Source: a virus. Taken from it: DNA of 41,144 nt. The stretch spans positions 1-41,144 of IMG/VR virus record IMGVR_UViG_3300013132_000095, one strand, 5' to 3'. The notes beneath the pieces were generated by a model. The model saw nothing but the letters and a program-made list of their open reading frames with translations. It was not told the origin of the DNA and did not search any database. A program made the position numbers and the translations under genes. Position 1 is the stretch's first letter. Every line of letters starts with the position of its first letter. Positions 24,621 to 31,452 of this stretch are shown piece after piece.

Positions 24621-25206
24621 TTAATCTGAGATCAACAATAGCTCGATCAATATAAAAGTCAAGTTCTTTTATATCATCAACAGTGGGCCATTGAATAAAA
24701 TAATCTGCACAAGCTTTAACTTTGGGGTATTGTATTCTTTCTTCTTCGTTAGGAAAGTCTATTTCCTTTCCAGTAACAGAATCGATTCTAGAAATATCAA
24801 CCAAAGTCCCGCCAAGAACATTTTTAAACCAATAAACTTCATCTTCTGGATATTCATTGTATCGAATATCAGTGATGCAAATGAATTTCTTTTCCGAGTT
24901 GAGAATCCTGCTTTCCACTAGTCGCGTCCAATACGTTCCCGAACTTTCAGTTCGTTTTTGCTTCGCAAAAGAAACCAACTCGTCTCGAATGATTGTCTTT
25001 TCTTCTCTAGAGCAACTAATAACGTCAATACCATATTTTTCAAAAATCTTCCATCGAAGAGAATATTTTAACTCATCTGCTAAAGCGTATCTGACGAATG
25101 GAATTTTTCTAGACAGTAATGTGAAGAAAGTGTCTTTACCACTTCCAGCGATACCAGTAATACCGATAATTCTTTTACCGACTGCCAACTTTGATACATT
25201 TTCCAT
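24607..25206 (-). CDS. Deoxynucleoside monophosphate kinase (T4 gp1-like)
   Basis: 199 residues from ATG 25206. The frame stays open to a TTG at 25278, but the ATG puts the P-loop (IIGITGIAGSGKDTF) near the N-terminus as the family expects. Other features: PFVRYALADELKYSLR (dNMP/lid region), SSGTYWTRLVE and FICITDIRYNEYPEDE, the last characteristic of T4 gp1-like dNMP kinases; the C-terminus has a VKACADYFIQW segment. It phosphorylates dNMPs to dNDPs, downstream of NrdJ, dUTPase and dCMP deaminase. It is the first clear gene of the leftward block. Confidence 0.82.
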   Translation of the reverse strand: MENVSKLAVGKRIIGITGIAGSGKDTFFTLLSRKIPFVRYALADELKYSLRWKIFEKYGIDVISCSREEKTIIRDELVSFAKQKRTESSGTYWTRLVESRILNSEKKFICITDIRYNEYPEDEVYWFKNVLGGTLVDISRIDSVTGKEIDFPNEEERIQYPKVKACADYFIQWPTVDDIKELDFYIDRAIVDLRLNEKL

Positions 25207-25582
25207 GAGTTGCGATATTAGGAAAAGCGAGCCATCTCTAATATGTAAGTATATTAGATTAAATATGACATTATTCAAGCTAAATCAGTTCTTCGCAGCC
25301 TATTTCGTAGGTTTTCAGCCCTCTGTGAGAGCCTAGCTAATAACTTGAATAAATTTTTACTGAACTAACGTTCGATTGAACTTCTTTTCTTGCGACTGCC
25401 AACTTTTCCATTGAGAGGAATTGAGGGGTCAGCTTTTTCGATCTCGTCTTGCGAACGCCGCCTTTTCCCGAAATAACGTTGGAGTTATTAGCTCCACTTG
25501 ATCGACGCCTTTCTACGGGCCTGATGTCTCTTAAGGTTCATGCCGAAGATTTCCTTCGACAGGCTACTAATCGAACGGCGGC
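25207..25582 (-). ncRNA. Structured, relatively GC-rich leader or small RNA region without a clear gene
   Basis: About 375 bases follow the 25583 promoter. Hairpins on the transcribed strand include TGTCGAAG/CTTCGGCA (25541-25561, 8 bp with one U-G), alternative pairings TGGAG/CTCCA and AATAAC/GTTATT that compete for the same bases, and GCTCTC/GAGGGC near 25330. An imperfect direct repeat (GGAAAAGGCGGCGTTCGCAAGA versus GGAAAAGTTGGCAGTCGCAAGA) is present. Only tiny ORFs occur, e.g. 17 codons MNLKRHQARRKASIKWS from ATG 25542, whose AUG lies in the first hairpin. It could be a regulatory leader for the dNMP kinase-sigma operon or an independent small RNA; no known RNA family is recognised. Confidence 0.45.
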
Positions 25583-25611
25583 ACTATACTAGGTCTCTGG
25601 GGTCTTGTCAA
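25583..25611 (-). promoter_or_regulatory. Near-consensus sigma70 promoter, leftward
   Basis: On the - strand, TTGACA (25611-25606) is separated by exactly 17 bases from TATAGT (25588-25583). The -10 box follows immediately after the TAG stop of the 25589 gene. Expected start about 25576. It is the best sigma70 match seen on the leftward strand and heads the 25-kb leftward gene block, so it probably serves early transcription by host polymerase. The RNA between here and 25206 looks structured. Confidence 0.85.
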
Positions 25612-26002
25612 GGGTTTTCAAAAAATTTATTATGTAAGTTAAATTATATATATCTTTTTGCGTGATCGACGAAGGATCGCACACGGCAGACTCATCTTTG
25701 GCGATTTCGTTGCAGAACCAGTTGATCGTGTTGGCGACATCAAGCGCAACAGAATAATTTAATTCAACTGTTTGTTCGACTTGATTTAATTTTTTATTTA
25801 AAAAATAAATAGTATTTCCTTTATCTAATTCTGAAGAAATAATTTTAGACTCTTGGAGGTTAGAAAGAGCTGTTTTTATAGGCAAAAAATCATAATCATT
25901 TTCAAAAACACCAAGAAGTTTCTGACAGTCTTTTGGGTAGTTGAAATAATCAGAGGAAGAAAACCAATCAAATAATTTTATTGAAGCTTCGATTGTGGTC
26001 AT
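25589..26002 (-). CDS. Unknown protein, possible regulator
   Basis: 137 residues, not recognised. The middle (FLPIKTALSNLQESKIISSELDKGNTIYFLNKK) has the rhythm of a winged helix: helix, helix, beta hairpin. The C-terminus is a helical YIINFLKTLDKTPET. It is the leftmost-reading gene at the divergent boundary; its start is 13 bases from the start of the rightward gene and its 3' end contains the -35 and spacer of the strong leftward promoter. Its position suggests an early or regulatory protein. No metal or catalytic motif is seen. Confidence 0.6.
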   Translation of the reverse strand: MTTIEASIKLFDWFSSSDYFNYPKDCQKLLGVFENDYDFLPIKTALSNLQESKIISSELDKGNTIYFLNKKLNQVEQTVELNYSVALDVANTINWFCNEIAKDESAVCDPSSITQKDIYNLTYIINFLKTLDKTPET

Positions 26003-26016
26003 TATAATACATTATA
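25981..26016. promoter_or_regulatory. Divergent promoter region with near-zero leaders
   Basis: Rightward: TTGAAG (25981-25986), 16-base spacer, TATAAT (26003-26008), with the start codon at 26016, so the transcript would begin at or next to the AUG. Leftward: TATAAT is also read on the - strand at 26016-26011 before ATG 26002, but its -35 is poor. The only intergenic DNA here is 13 bases, so the two promoters must overlap each other and both coding regions. Confidence 0.55.
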
Positions 26017-26366
26017 TGGAATACGTATTCGAATCTATACATAATTATTTACAAGTCATTTTTTATTCAATTCTTATTGGATACTCTTCTTTCATCTGGC
26101 TTAATACAAATGCTCTTTATGAGTACACAAAGTATATTTTAAAGCCGACTAAATTGTATTTTAATTATGAGTCATTCTTGACAGAGAAGAATCTTGTTCT
26201 TTCTGTTTCTCAATATATTAAAATGACGCGAACAAACTTCGCGGCCAAGATTTTAACATGCCCTCTCTGTCTTACATTTTGGTGCTCAGTGCTACTTTTT
26301 AGATCAAAGGAAGCCATCGTTGCCGCTTTCATTTCCTATCTATCCTATAAGCTCCTAGAAAAATGA
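26016..26366 (+). CDS. DUF1360-like membrane protein
   Basis: 116 residues from ATG 26016 (an earlier in-frame ATG at 25995 would overlap the -10 box). One membrane span is near residues 10-29 (LQVIFYSILIGYSSFIWL) and a second near the C-terminus after LTCPLCLTFWCSVLLF. The CPxCLxFWxS motif with flanking span is the hallmark of the DUF1360 group in bacteria and phages. Function unknown. It starts the rightward block and overlaps the next gene (ATGA at 26363). Confidence 0.65.
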   Translation: MEYVFESIHNYLQVIFYSILIGYSSFIWLNTNALYEYTKYILKPTKLYFNYESFLTEKNLVLSVSQYIKMTRTNFAAKILTCPLCLTFWCSVLLFRSKEAIVAAFISYLSYKLLEK

Positions 26367-26659
26367 AACTAACAGTTAAAGATTTAGCGACGTTTGTAAA
26401 AAATAATCCACAGCATTTCAAGGATTTAGATCCTAAAATCCAAACTTATTTCAATAGATTACCAGTTCAATCTTGCGGAGTTTGCCCAAAAGCGGCTCAA
26501 GCTTTCAAAGATAATTCTTTAGATTTCAGCAAGTTTATTCTTTGCGATGAAAGCGTTAGAAAATTAATTGTTGACAAAAGTAAAATCTTATTAGATGATG
26601 TTGTCGAAATAGAAGATTTCAGTGTAAATAGTTGTAGTGAAAGCGATCAAAGTCAATAA
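26363..26659 (+). CDS. Unknown small protein with CxxC motif
   Basis: 98 residues, not recognised. LTVKDLATFVKNNPQHF at the start is helical; SCGVCPKAAQAFKDN holds a CxxC that could bind metal or form a disulfide, with two more Cys (LCDES and NSCSE). The C-terminus is Ser/Gln-rich. It overlaps the membrane-protein gene by 4 bases, suggesting translational coupling. No function can be assigned. Confidence 0.55.
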   Translation: MKLTVKDLATFVKNNPQHFKDLDPKIQTYFNRLPVQSCGVCPKAAQAFKDNSLDFSKFILCDESVRKLIVDKSKILLDDVVEIEDFSVNSCSESDQSQ

Positions 26660-26666
26660 TTTAAAA

Positions 26667-26819
26667 ATGAAAATCGCTGGACAAAAACTAACCATTTTTG
26701 ATCCGTATGAAGACTTGTCTACCGAAGAAGCCGGGTTAATTGCCCAATATCTTTACAATGAAGGATTCTTTAAAAAAAAGAACATTACAATTATAATTAA
26801 AAATGAATCCAGTAAATGA
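26667..26819 (+). CDS. Small unknown protein (50 aa)
   Basis: ATG 26667 lies 8 bases after the upstream stop; an in-frame ATG at 26637 would overlap that gene by 23 bases and is less likely. The protein is compact: two short strands (AGQKLTIFDPYEDL), a helix STEEAGLIAQYLYNEGF, and a final strand KNITIIIKNES. This beta-beta-alpha-beta outline is plausible for a small folded phage protein. It overlaps the next gene by 17 bases. Function unknown. Confidence 0.5.
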   Translation: MKIAGQKLTIFDPYEDLSTEEAGLIAQYLYNEGFFKKKNITIIIKNESSK

Positions 26820-27060
26820 TAGTTTCTTAGAAAAACTTGAGAAAACTCACGAAAGCCTTGATTGGTTAGAAGAAAAAATTGAAGCAAATTTAAAGAAGTT
26901 AGAACAATTAGAAAATTGCGAAGAGGAAAATGAAGAAGAAATAAATCAAATAACAAATGATTTAGATTTCTTAATGGTTCAGTTGGGCAACGAAAAAGAA
27001 CATGTCGAAAAGCTATACAGAGACTTTCTGGCTCAAATCGGAAAAATTGACCCAGAGTGA
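26803..27060 (+). CDS. Acidic coiled-coil protein
   Basis: 85 residues, almost entirely helical, with heptad-like hydrophobics through LEKLEKTHESLDWLEEKI and LKKLEQLENCEEENEEEI, and strongly acidic. A single Cys is present. It probably forms a helical hairpin or oligomer. It ends the first small rightward cluster; a 93-base gap with the sigma54-like promoter follows. Function unknown. Confidence 0.6.
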   Translation: MNPVNDSFLEKLEKTHESLDWLEEKIEANLKKLEQLENCEEENEEEINQITNDLDFLMVQLGNEKEHVEKLYRDFLAQIGKIDPE

Positions 27061-27114
27061 CAGGTGTGTGACACAAAGCTGGCGCAAAAATAGTTAGAAG
27101 AAGAGGTAAAAACT

Positions 27115-27130
27115 TGGCATGATTCTTGCT
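27115..27130 (+). promoter_or_regulatory. Sigma54 (RpoN)-type promoter upstream of hsp20
   Basis: TGGCATGATTCTTGCT fits TGGCAYRNNNNTTGCW at every fixed position, with correct GG-to-GC spacing. The predicted start is about 27141 and the Hsp20 ATG is at 27154. A sigma70 reading of the same bases fails: from TTGGCA the nearest TATAGT leaves a 12-base spacer. The upstream bases include GTGTGTGACAC (27064-27074), a short inverted repeat that could bind an activator. A lone 16-base match can occur by chance, but position and orientation are right. Confidence 0.65.
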
Positions 27131-27153
27131 ATATAGTAGTTGAAAGTAAAAAC

Positions 27154-27483
27154 ATGAGCAACTATTTATCCAATTATCTAACTGATTATTTATCTGACTG
27201 GAACATTTACTATCTTAATAAGGAAGATGACAAGTACGTTTTGGAACTTGATCTTCCCGGATTTAAAAAAGATGAAGTTTCTATTTCTGTAGAAAATAAA
27301 AATTCAAACACTTATTTGCATGTTAAAGGCCAAACTAAACGCAGGTCTTATGAAAAGAAATTTTCTATCTCAGAAAAATTCGATTTACAAAACGTAAAAG
27401 CTTCTCTCGTAGACGGAGTTCTAAGAATAGCTATAAAACTAAAAGAAGAAGAAGAATCAAGAAAAAAGATTCTCATTGAATAA
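27154..27483 (+). CDS. hsp20: Small heat-shock protein (Hsp20/alpha-crystallin)
   Basis: 109 residues. The alpha-crystallin domain spans about residues 18-105: YVLELDLPGFKKDEVSISV, then YLHVKGQTK, the basic FSISEKFDLQNVKAS, and the signature ASLVDGVLRIAIK. The C-terminal ILI tripeptide is the I-x-I anchor for oligomers. The N-terminal arm is short (about 17 residues, Tyr/Leu-rich). It is an ATP-independent holdase; phage homologues are thought to aid folding or assembly late in infection. It is flanked by a sigma54-type promoter and an intrinsic terminator, hence likely a single-gene transcript. Confidence 0.92.
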   Translation: MSNYLSNYLTDYLSDWNIYYLNKEDDKYVLELDLPGFKKDEVSISVENKNSNTYLHVKGQTKRRSYEKKFSISEKFDLQNVKASLVDGVLRIAIKLKEEEESRKKILIE

Positions 27484-27494
27484 AAATTAAATAA

Positions 27495-27516
27495 CCCCGC
27501 CAAGAGGCGGGGTTTT
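27495..27516 (+). terminator. Intrinsic terminator after hsp20
   Basis: CCCCGCC (27495-27501), AAGA loop, GGCGGGG (27506-27512), then TTTT. The 7-bp GC stem is perfect. GTGTATAATAATATAT follows at once and leads into the next start codon, so termination and a new promoter-like box are back to back. Confidence 0.93.
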
Positions 27517-27532
27517 GTGTATAATAATATAT

Positions 27533-27751
27533 ATGCCAGTACCTCAACCTAGAAAAAATCAAAACGAAGACAAGTATATCGGAGACTGCATGAGCAATTC
27601 CCAGATGGGGAAAGATTTCCCTAACCAGAAGCAAAGATACGCCGTTTGCAAGAGCACTTTTGATCGCGCTAAGAAGGCTAAAGCATCAGAAGGAGATCAA
27701 TCTGATATAAATTGGCTTGACATGAAGGATGATTCTTATATCATTCATTAA
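27533..27751 (+). CDS. Conserved small phage protein
   Basis: 72 residues from ATG 27533. MPVPQPRKNQNEDKYIGDCM with later FPNQKQRYAVCKSTFD matches a small conserved phage protein pattern (MPxPxxxExxxxFIxxCM ... QRxAVCxxxW) with two invariant Cys, often near head genes; function not established. TATAAT at 27520-27525 is 7 bases from the start codon, so the mRNA may be leaderless. The stop overlaps the HNH start by one base. Confidence 0.65.
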   Translation: MPVPQPRKNQNEDKYIGDCMSNSQMGKDFPNQKQRYAVCKSTFDRAKKAKASEGDQSDINWLDMKDDSYIIH

Positions 27752-28350
27752 TGTTTATCGCAGATAAAGTAACCACTCTTTGTCTTAATAAAAGCTGGAT
27801 ACCAATAGGAACTAAAACTGCTGGAGAAGCGATTAGTTCTTTGTTTTCTGGAAATTATCTCGCCGTTCATGTTGAAGAACAAGACGGCGCGCCTAATTTT
27901 TTTACCTATAATCTTGACGAATGGTTGACGTTACCAACCAAAAATAACGAATTGTATATCAATTCAGTAAGATTAAAGGTTAAAGTTCCAATTGTTATCG
28001 TCGCTAAAAACTTCAATCAAATACCTTTGGTCGAAACTAAATTGTCGTATCAAAGAATTTCAGAGAGAGACAATTATACTTGTCAATACACGGGCAAAAA
28101 ATTCTCTAGAGAGGAAGCAAGAATAAACGGATCAATTGATCATGTTGTGCCCAAATCAAGAGGTGGAAAAGAAAGTTGGGAAAATTTAGTTTTTTGTGAT
28201 AAAGATGTTAATCTAGCAAAATCAAATAAAACACCAGAGGAAGCTGGGCTTAAACTACTGAAGAAACCATCGTCTGTTGCTTTTAAAATTCCTATTTCTC
28301 TCACTATCAAAAATAAAAATAATAAATACTGGGATTATTTTATAATATAG
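27751..28350 (+). CDS. HNH endonuclease
   Basis: 199 residues. The N-terminal half (VTTLCLNKSWIPI, then LKVKVPIVIVAKNFN) precedes an HNH core with YTCQYTGKKFSREE, SIDHVVPKSRGGKESWENLVF and CDKDVNLAKSNKTPEEAGL. DHVVPxSxGG is the ββα-metal motif; the first zinc-type knuckle is reduced to one Cys. The IPI-xxxx-A start is shared with a widespread bacterial/phage HNH group often adjacent to packaging or nucleotide genes. It may be a homing or host-DNA nuclease. Confidence 0.88.
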   Translation: MFIADKVTTLCLNKSWIPIGTKTAGEAISSLFSGNYLAVHVEEQDGAPNFFTYNLDEWLTLPTKNNELYINSVRLKVKVPIVIVAKNFNQIPLVETKLSYQRISERDNYTCQYTGKKFSREEARINGSIDHVVPKSRGGKESWENLVFCDKDVNLAKSNKTPEEAGLKLLKKPSSVAFKIPISLTIKNKNNKYWDYFII

Positions 28351-28351
28351 C

Positions 28352-28642
28352 ATGAATAAAAAATCAAAAGAAAGATCTTACAAGCAAATCGTAAAAATGG
28401 TGAATGAAATTGCCGAGACTTATGATTCTGTACAGATTTTTCTAACTAAACACTCTGACAAAAGTGAAACATTAGAAGATACTGAATCTATTTATTACGG
28501 CATAGGAAATAAATTTGCTATTTTAGGCCAAGTTAAAAGTTGGATAACTTTTGAAGAAGCAAAGATGAAAAGAATCGCGGAGTTAGAATTTGAGCTTGAC
28601 AACGAGGATGAAGAAGGAGAAGATGAAGGAGAAGATGAATAA
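28352..28642 (+). CDS. Unknown protein with acidic tail
   Basis: 96 residues, not recognised. A helical N-terminus (SYKQIVKMVNEIAETYDSVQIF) and a middle GNKFAILGQVKSWITFEEA are followed by a run of Asp/Glu/Gly to the C-terminus. The repetitive GAAGGAGAAGATGAA codons of the tail also provide the purine-rich ribosome-binding stretch for dut, which starts 8 bases before this stop. Function unknown. Confidence 0.55.
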   Translation: MNKKSKERSYKQIVKMVNEIAETYDSVQIFLTKHSDKSETLEDTESIYYGIGNKFAILGQVKSWITFEEAKMKRIAELEFELDNEDEEGEDEGEDE

Positions 28643-29078
28643 TTCAAATCAACTTTTAATCCAAGTAAAAAAGCTTTCCGAAGACGCGCAGATTCCAACG
28701 GCAGGAACGCCGTTTGCTGCTGGATATGATTTGTACGCCGCGCATGATGGAGTAATTTATCCAAAAAATCGTAAGCTCATCAAAACAAATTTGGCTATTT
28801 CTATTCCTGCGGGTTATTATGGACGAATCGCGCCGCGTTCAGGTTTAGCCTTCAAGCATGGAATTGATGTTCTAGCTGGAGTTATCGATTCTGATTATCG
28901 AGGCGATGTTGGAGTTATTTTATTTAATTCTGATATCGCGAATGAGTTTGAAGTTAAAAAAGGAGATAGAATTGCTCAAATAATTATTGAAAAATGTATG
29001 TCGGCATTTTGGAGTGAAGTTTCTGAGCTAGAAACGTCCGTTAGAGCTGGCGGAGGTTTTGGAAGCACCGGGATATAA
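28635..29078 (+). CDS. dut: dUTPase (trimeric dUTP pyrophosphatase)
   Basis: 147 residues from ATG 28635, preceded by AAGGAG. All five dUTPase motifs are present: AGYDLYAA, PRSGLAFKHG, GVIDSDYRGDVGV with the catalytic Asp, RIAQIIIEK, and RAGGGFGSTGI at the C-terminus. It hydrolyses dUTP to dUMP, keeps uracil out of DNA and feeds thymidylate synthesis. Full length, no insertions. It overlaps the upstream gene by 8 bases and precedes an unknown gene by one base. Confidence 0.95.
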   Translation: MNNSNQLLIQVKKLSEDAQIPTAGTPFAAGYDLYAAHDGVIYPKNRKLIKTNLAISIPAGYYGRIAPRSGLAFKHGIDVLAGVIDSDYRGDVGVILFNSDIANEFEVKKGDRIAQIIIEKCMSAFWSEVSELETSVRAGGGFGSTGI

Positions 29079-29079
29079 A

Positions 29080-29622
29080 ATGTCGCGGCATTCTAATCTA
29101 CCATTTCATGTATATGTAAATATACAGAATGGTTTTTTAGGTCCGAACATGCCTCATGGAGTGACACAAGGAATTTGGCACGGTATTTATTGCAGACCAA
29201 ATCAAATCTTAATGTGTCACGTTCTTCTTGAATCAGGCGCGCATTGGAGTGGATTGCCAATTCACGCCTTATCTTCTTCTGAAGATTTCAAATATGGTAG
29301 TAATAAATTAATGCCTTGGTCCGCGATGGGCGAAGATTTAGATGTTTATCATATTAAATATTTAGAAGGCATAGAATGTAGTATTCGAGAACCGATAGAA
29401 GAAAAAGGAAGACATATTGGTATAATGATTGATTGGAAAGATGGTTTTAGTAGATATCCACAAGAACATAAACCATTAAATTTAATTGAATTAAGAAATG
29501 GTCAGTTTGGTTTATATCCAAATAATTTTATAACATATCAAGATAAGCATTTTGTTGAAAATCAAAGTAAAGAAAATTTAAAACTCTACAAAAGAGGAGA
29601 CAAAGTATACTGGGGAAATTAA
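29080..29622 (+). CDS. Conserved phage protein of unknown function
   Basis: 180 residues from ATG 29080 (an in-frame ATG at 29059 would overlap dut). The N-terminal region FHVYVNIQNGFLGPNMPHGVTQGIW and LMCHVLLESGAHWSGLP looks like a conserved phage family, His- and Trp-rich, of about this size; I recall no function. The C-terminus is FGLYPNNFITYQDKHF. It lies between dut and the SET-domain gene, so could be linked to metabolism, but there is no motif-level support. Confidence 0.6.
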   Translation: MSRHSNLPFHVYVNIQNGFLGPNMPHGVTQGIWHGIYCRPNQILMCHVLLESGAHWSGLPIHALSSSEDFKYGSNKLMPWSAMGEDLDVYHIKYLEGIECSIREPIEEKGRHIGIMIDWKDGFSRYPQEHKPLNLIELRNGQFGLYPNNFITYQDKHFVENQSKENLKLYKRGDKVYWGN

Positions 29623-29623
29623 A

Positions 29624-30019
29624 ATGATTAAAATTAAAACAAAATTAGACAAAAGCCAGATAGCAGGAATAGGAGTTTTCGCCGATCAAGAAATACGGTC
29701 AGGAGAAATCGTTTGGTCTATGAATAAACTTTCAGTGGTTAGAATTTCTCCAGAAGATTACAGAAATTTATCAGAAGAAGAAAAATCTTTCATTGATGAA
29801 AAAGATTATTATTGGATCGACAATGATGGAAGCTATATGATTCCCGCAGATGATAGCAGATTTATAAATCATTCAGAAAATCCAAACGTTATAGATAAAG
29901 ATGATTACACAACAATTGCTGCAAGGGACATAAAGATAGGAGAAGAACTAACAATGAATTACAGAACTCTTGTTCCAGAAGAATATTGGCGTCCTTATTT
30001 TACAAATGAGATTATCTAA
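29624..30019 (+). CDS. SET-domain protein (putative protein-lysine methyltransferase)
   Basis: 131 residues. AGIGVFADQEIRSGEIVW is the SET N-terminal strand pair; DDSRFINHSENPNV is the RFxNHSxxPN SAM/pseudoknot motif; AARDIKIGEELTMNY carries GEELTxxY with the catalytic Tyr. No pre- or post-SET cysteines, so a minimal SET domain. These enzymes use SAM to methylate lysine on proteins. In a phage the target could be a host ribosomal, chromatin-like or virion protein. The stop lies 14 bases inside the deaminase gene. Confidence 0.85.
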   Translation: MIKIKTKLDKSQIAGIGVFADQEIRSGEIVWSMNKLSVVRISPEDYRNLSEEEKSFIDEKDYYWIDNDGSYMIPADDSRFINHSENPNVIDKDDYTTIAARDIKIGEELTMNYRTLVPEEYWRPYFTNEII

Positions 30020-30509
30020 AATTGAATATGGAGCTTATTTAGCTCTTGCGGCGAGATCAAGGTCTGAAGATCATCAGACAAAAACTGGATGCGTGTTGTT
30101 TGATGAAAACTGGAGGACAGTCGGAACCGGATTCAACGGGTTTGCCGCTAAATTTATTCCAGATGAAAATTTATTTCTTGACAGATCTGAAAAATCAGAT
30201 ATCATTAGTCACGCTGAGATAAATGCAATTATAAATTGTTCAAAAACTCCCAAGTATTTATTTACAGTTTTAAGTCCTTGCGTTTCCTGTTCAAAAACCA
30301 TTTCCGCCACAACTATCAAAGAAGTTTATTATATAAAGCAGTATAACAAGGGTGGCAAAACTCCTGACGAAAAATTTAAGAAGATTTTCGATTTATACGG
30401 GATAATATATAAGCAGATAACTCATACAGAGTTAGAAAATGTTAGAAATCAATTTCTAGCAGAAAAAGAAGCAATAGACATTTTTTTAAATGAAAATATT
30501 AAAGAGTAA
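30006..30509 (+). CDS. dCMP deaminase-like enzyme
   Basis: 167 residues from ATG 30006 (ATG 29970 gives 12 extra residues antisense in character and a longer overlap). Zinc motif SHAEINAIINC (His, catalytic Glu) and SPCVSCSKTI give the CDA fold active site; KTGCVLFDENWRTVGTGFNGF is the start typical of dCMP deaminases. A second, allosteric-zinc set is not obvious. It converts dCMP to dUMP, complementing dut. It overlaps both neighbours (SET gene by 14, GMP reductase by 20 bases). Confidence 0.87.
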   Translation: MRLSKIEYGAYLALAARSRSEDHQTKTGCVLFDENWRTVGTGFNGFAAKFIPDENLFLDRSEKSDIISHAEINAIINCSKTPKYLFTVLSPCVSCSKTISATTIKEVYYIKQYNKGGKTPDEKFKKIFDLYGIIYKQITHTELENVRNQFLAEKEAIDIFLNENIKE

Positions 30510-31452
30510 ATCGATTTACTATGATGATGTAAATTTAATCGCTCAACCTTCAGATTTAATTTCAAGACGCCATATTGAACGTGAATTACACAGAATTATT
30601 GTTTCTCCGATGCAAGCAGTTGTCGGAAAAACATTCGCTAGAACTGCTTATAATCTCGGCGTTTCTGTTGCTCTTCATCGATTCTCGACTCTAGAAGAGC
30701 AAATCAATACATATAAATATGTTGCAGAATCCATTTCGGAAAATAAAAAGAATAAAATTTGGTGCTCAATTGGACTGAATGATTATTCAGTTTTTGAAAA
30801 TCTATTCGATCACGGCGCTAGGAATTTTATTATTGATATAGCTAATGGATATTTAAGTTCTGTTGAATCAATGTTAAAATGTTTGAATTATGATTATAAA
30901 GGACCTGAAACTTCCATCATGGTTGGAAACATTCATACAGAACAAGGTTTAAATTTATATAAAAATTATCATAATGTTTGGGTAAGAGTTGGAATCGGCC
31001 AAGGCAGCGGTTGTACCACGAAAGACCAAACAGGATACACAAGAGGCCAAATAACAGAAATCAGCGAATGTTATCATGATCGAATGAATGGTAATTATAT
31101 AATTGCTGATGGAGGTATTCGAAACGGTGGAGATGCTGCGAAAGCTTTTGGCGCTGGCGCTGACTATGTCATGATGGGTGGATATTTTGCACATACAAAT
31201 GAAGCACAAAATGTTATCGATGGCGTTTATCAGTTTTGGGGATCAGCAAGTCAAAAACAGTTAAATCTATCTGGCAAAAAGAAAAGTCATGCAGAAGGAA
31301 GAACTTATGACATCGATCAAAATAAACTCAGATCTTTGTCTGAATCCGTAGAAGAACTTTGGGGCGCAATTTCTTCCGCTGTATCTTATTCAGGATTTAA
31401 ATCATTGTCAGATTTTATAGGAAGAGGAATATATGAAGTCAAAGAAAGATGA
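30490..31452 (+). CDS. guaC: GMP reductase (IMPDH/GMPR family)
   Basis: 320 residues. VNLIAQPSDLISRR is the family start; the active-site loop is VGIGQGSGCTTKDQTG with Cys175; DGGIRNGGDAAKAFGAGADYVMMGG is the phosphate-binding region; the C-terminal flap SHAEGRTYDI leads to SSAVSYSGFKSLSDF. The lack of CBS domains and the EGRxY flap favour GMP reductase (GMP to IMP, NADPH) over IMP dehydrogenase. It could recycle host GMP for adenine nucleotides in an AT-rich phage. The start has no Shine-Dalgarno and overlaps the deaminase gene. Confidence 0.87.
   Translation: MKILKSKSIYYDDVNLIAQPSDLISRRHIERELHRIIVSPMQAVVGKTFARTAYNLGVSVALHRFSTLEEQINTYKYVAESISENKKNKIWCSIGLNDYSVFENLFDHGARNFIIDIANGYLSSVESMLKCLNYDYKGPETSIMVGNIHTEQGLNLYKNYHNVWVRVGIGQGSGCTTKDQTGYTRGQITEISECYHDRMNGNYIIADGGIRNGGDAAKAFGAGADYVMMGGYFAHTNEAQNVIDGVYQFWGSASQKQLNLSGKKKSHAEGRTYDIDQNKLRSLSESVEELWGAISSAVSYSGFKSLSDFIGRGIYEVKER

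Noticed and set aside
25207-25278. Extended N-terminus of the dNMP kinase from TTG 25278
   Set aside because: The extra 24 residues resemble nothing in the family, and ATG 25206 places the P-loop where expected.
24857-25336. 159-codon open frame on the + strand opposite the dNMP kinase gene
   Set aside because: The opposite strand has a full P-loop kinase with family motifs; the + frame shows no recognisable pattern and spans the structured leader.
26753-27076. 107-codon open frame on the - strand
   Set aside because: It is antisense to two better-supported genes; its Leu/Phe-rich sequence is the mirror of the acidic coiled-coil gene.
27114-27137. Sigma70 promoter (TTGGCA ... TATAGT) upstream of hsp20
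   Set aside because: The spacer is only 12 bases, too short for sigma70; the sigma54 reading fits far better.
28495-28764. 89-codon open frame on the - strand with a Ser-rich run
   Set aside because: The Ser run is the complement of GAAGGAGAAGATGAA codons, and the other strand contains dUTPase.
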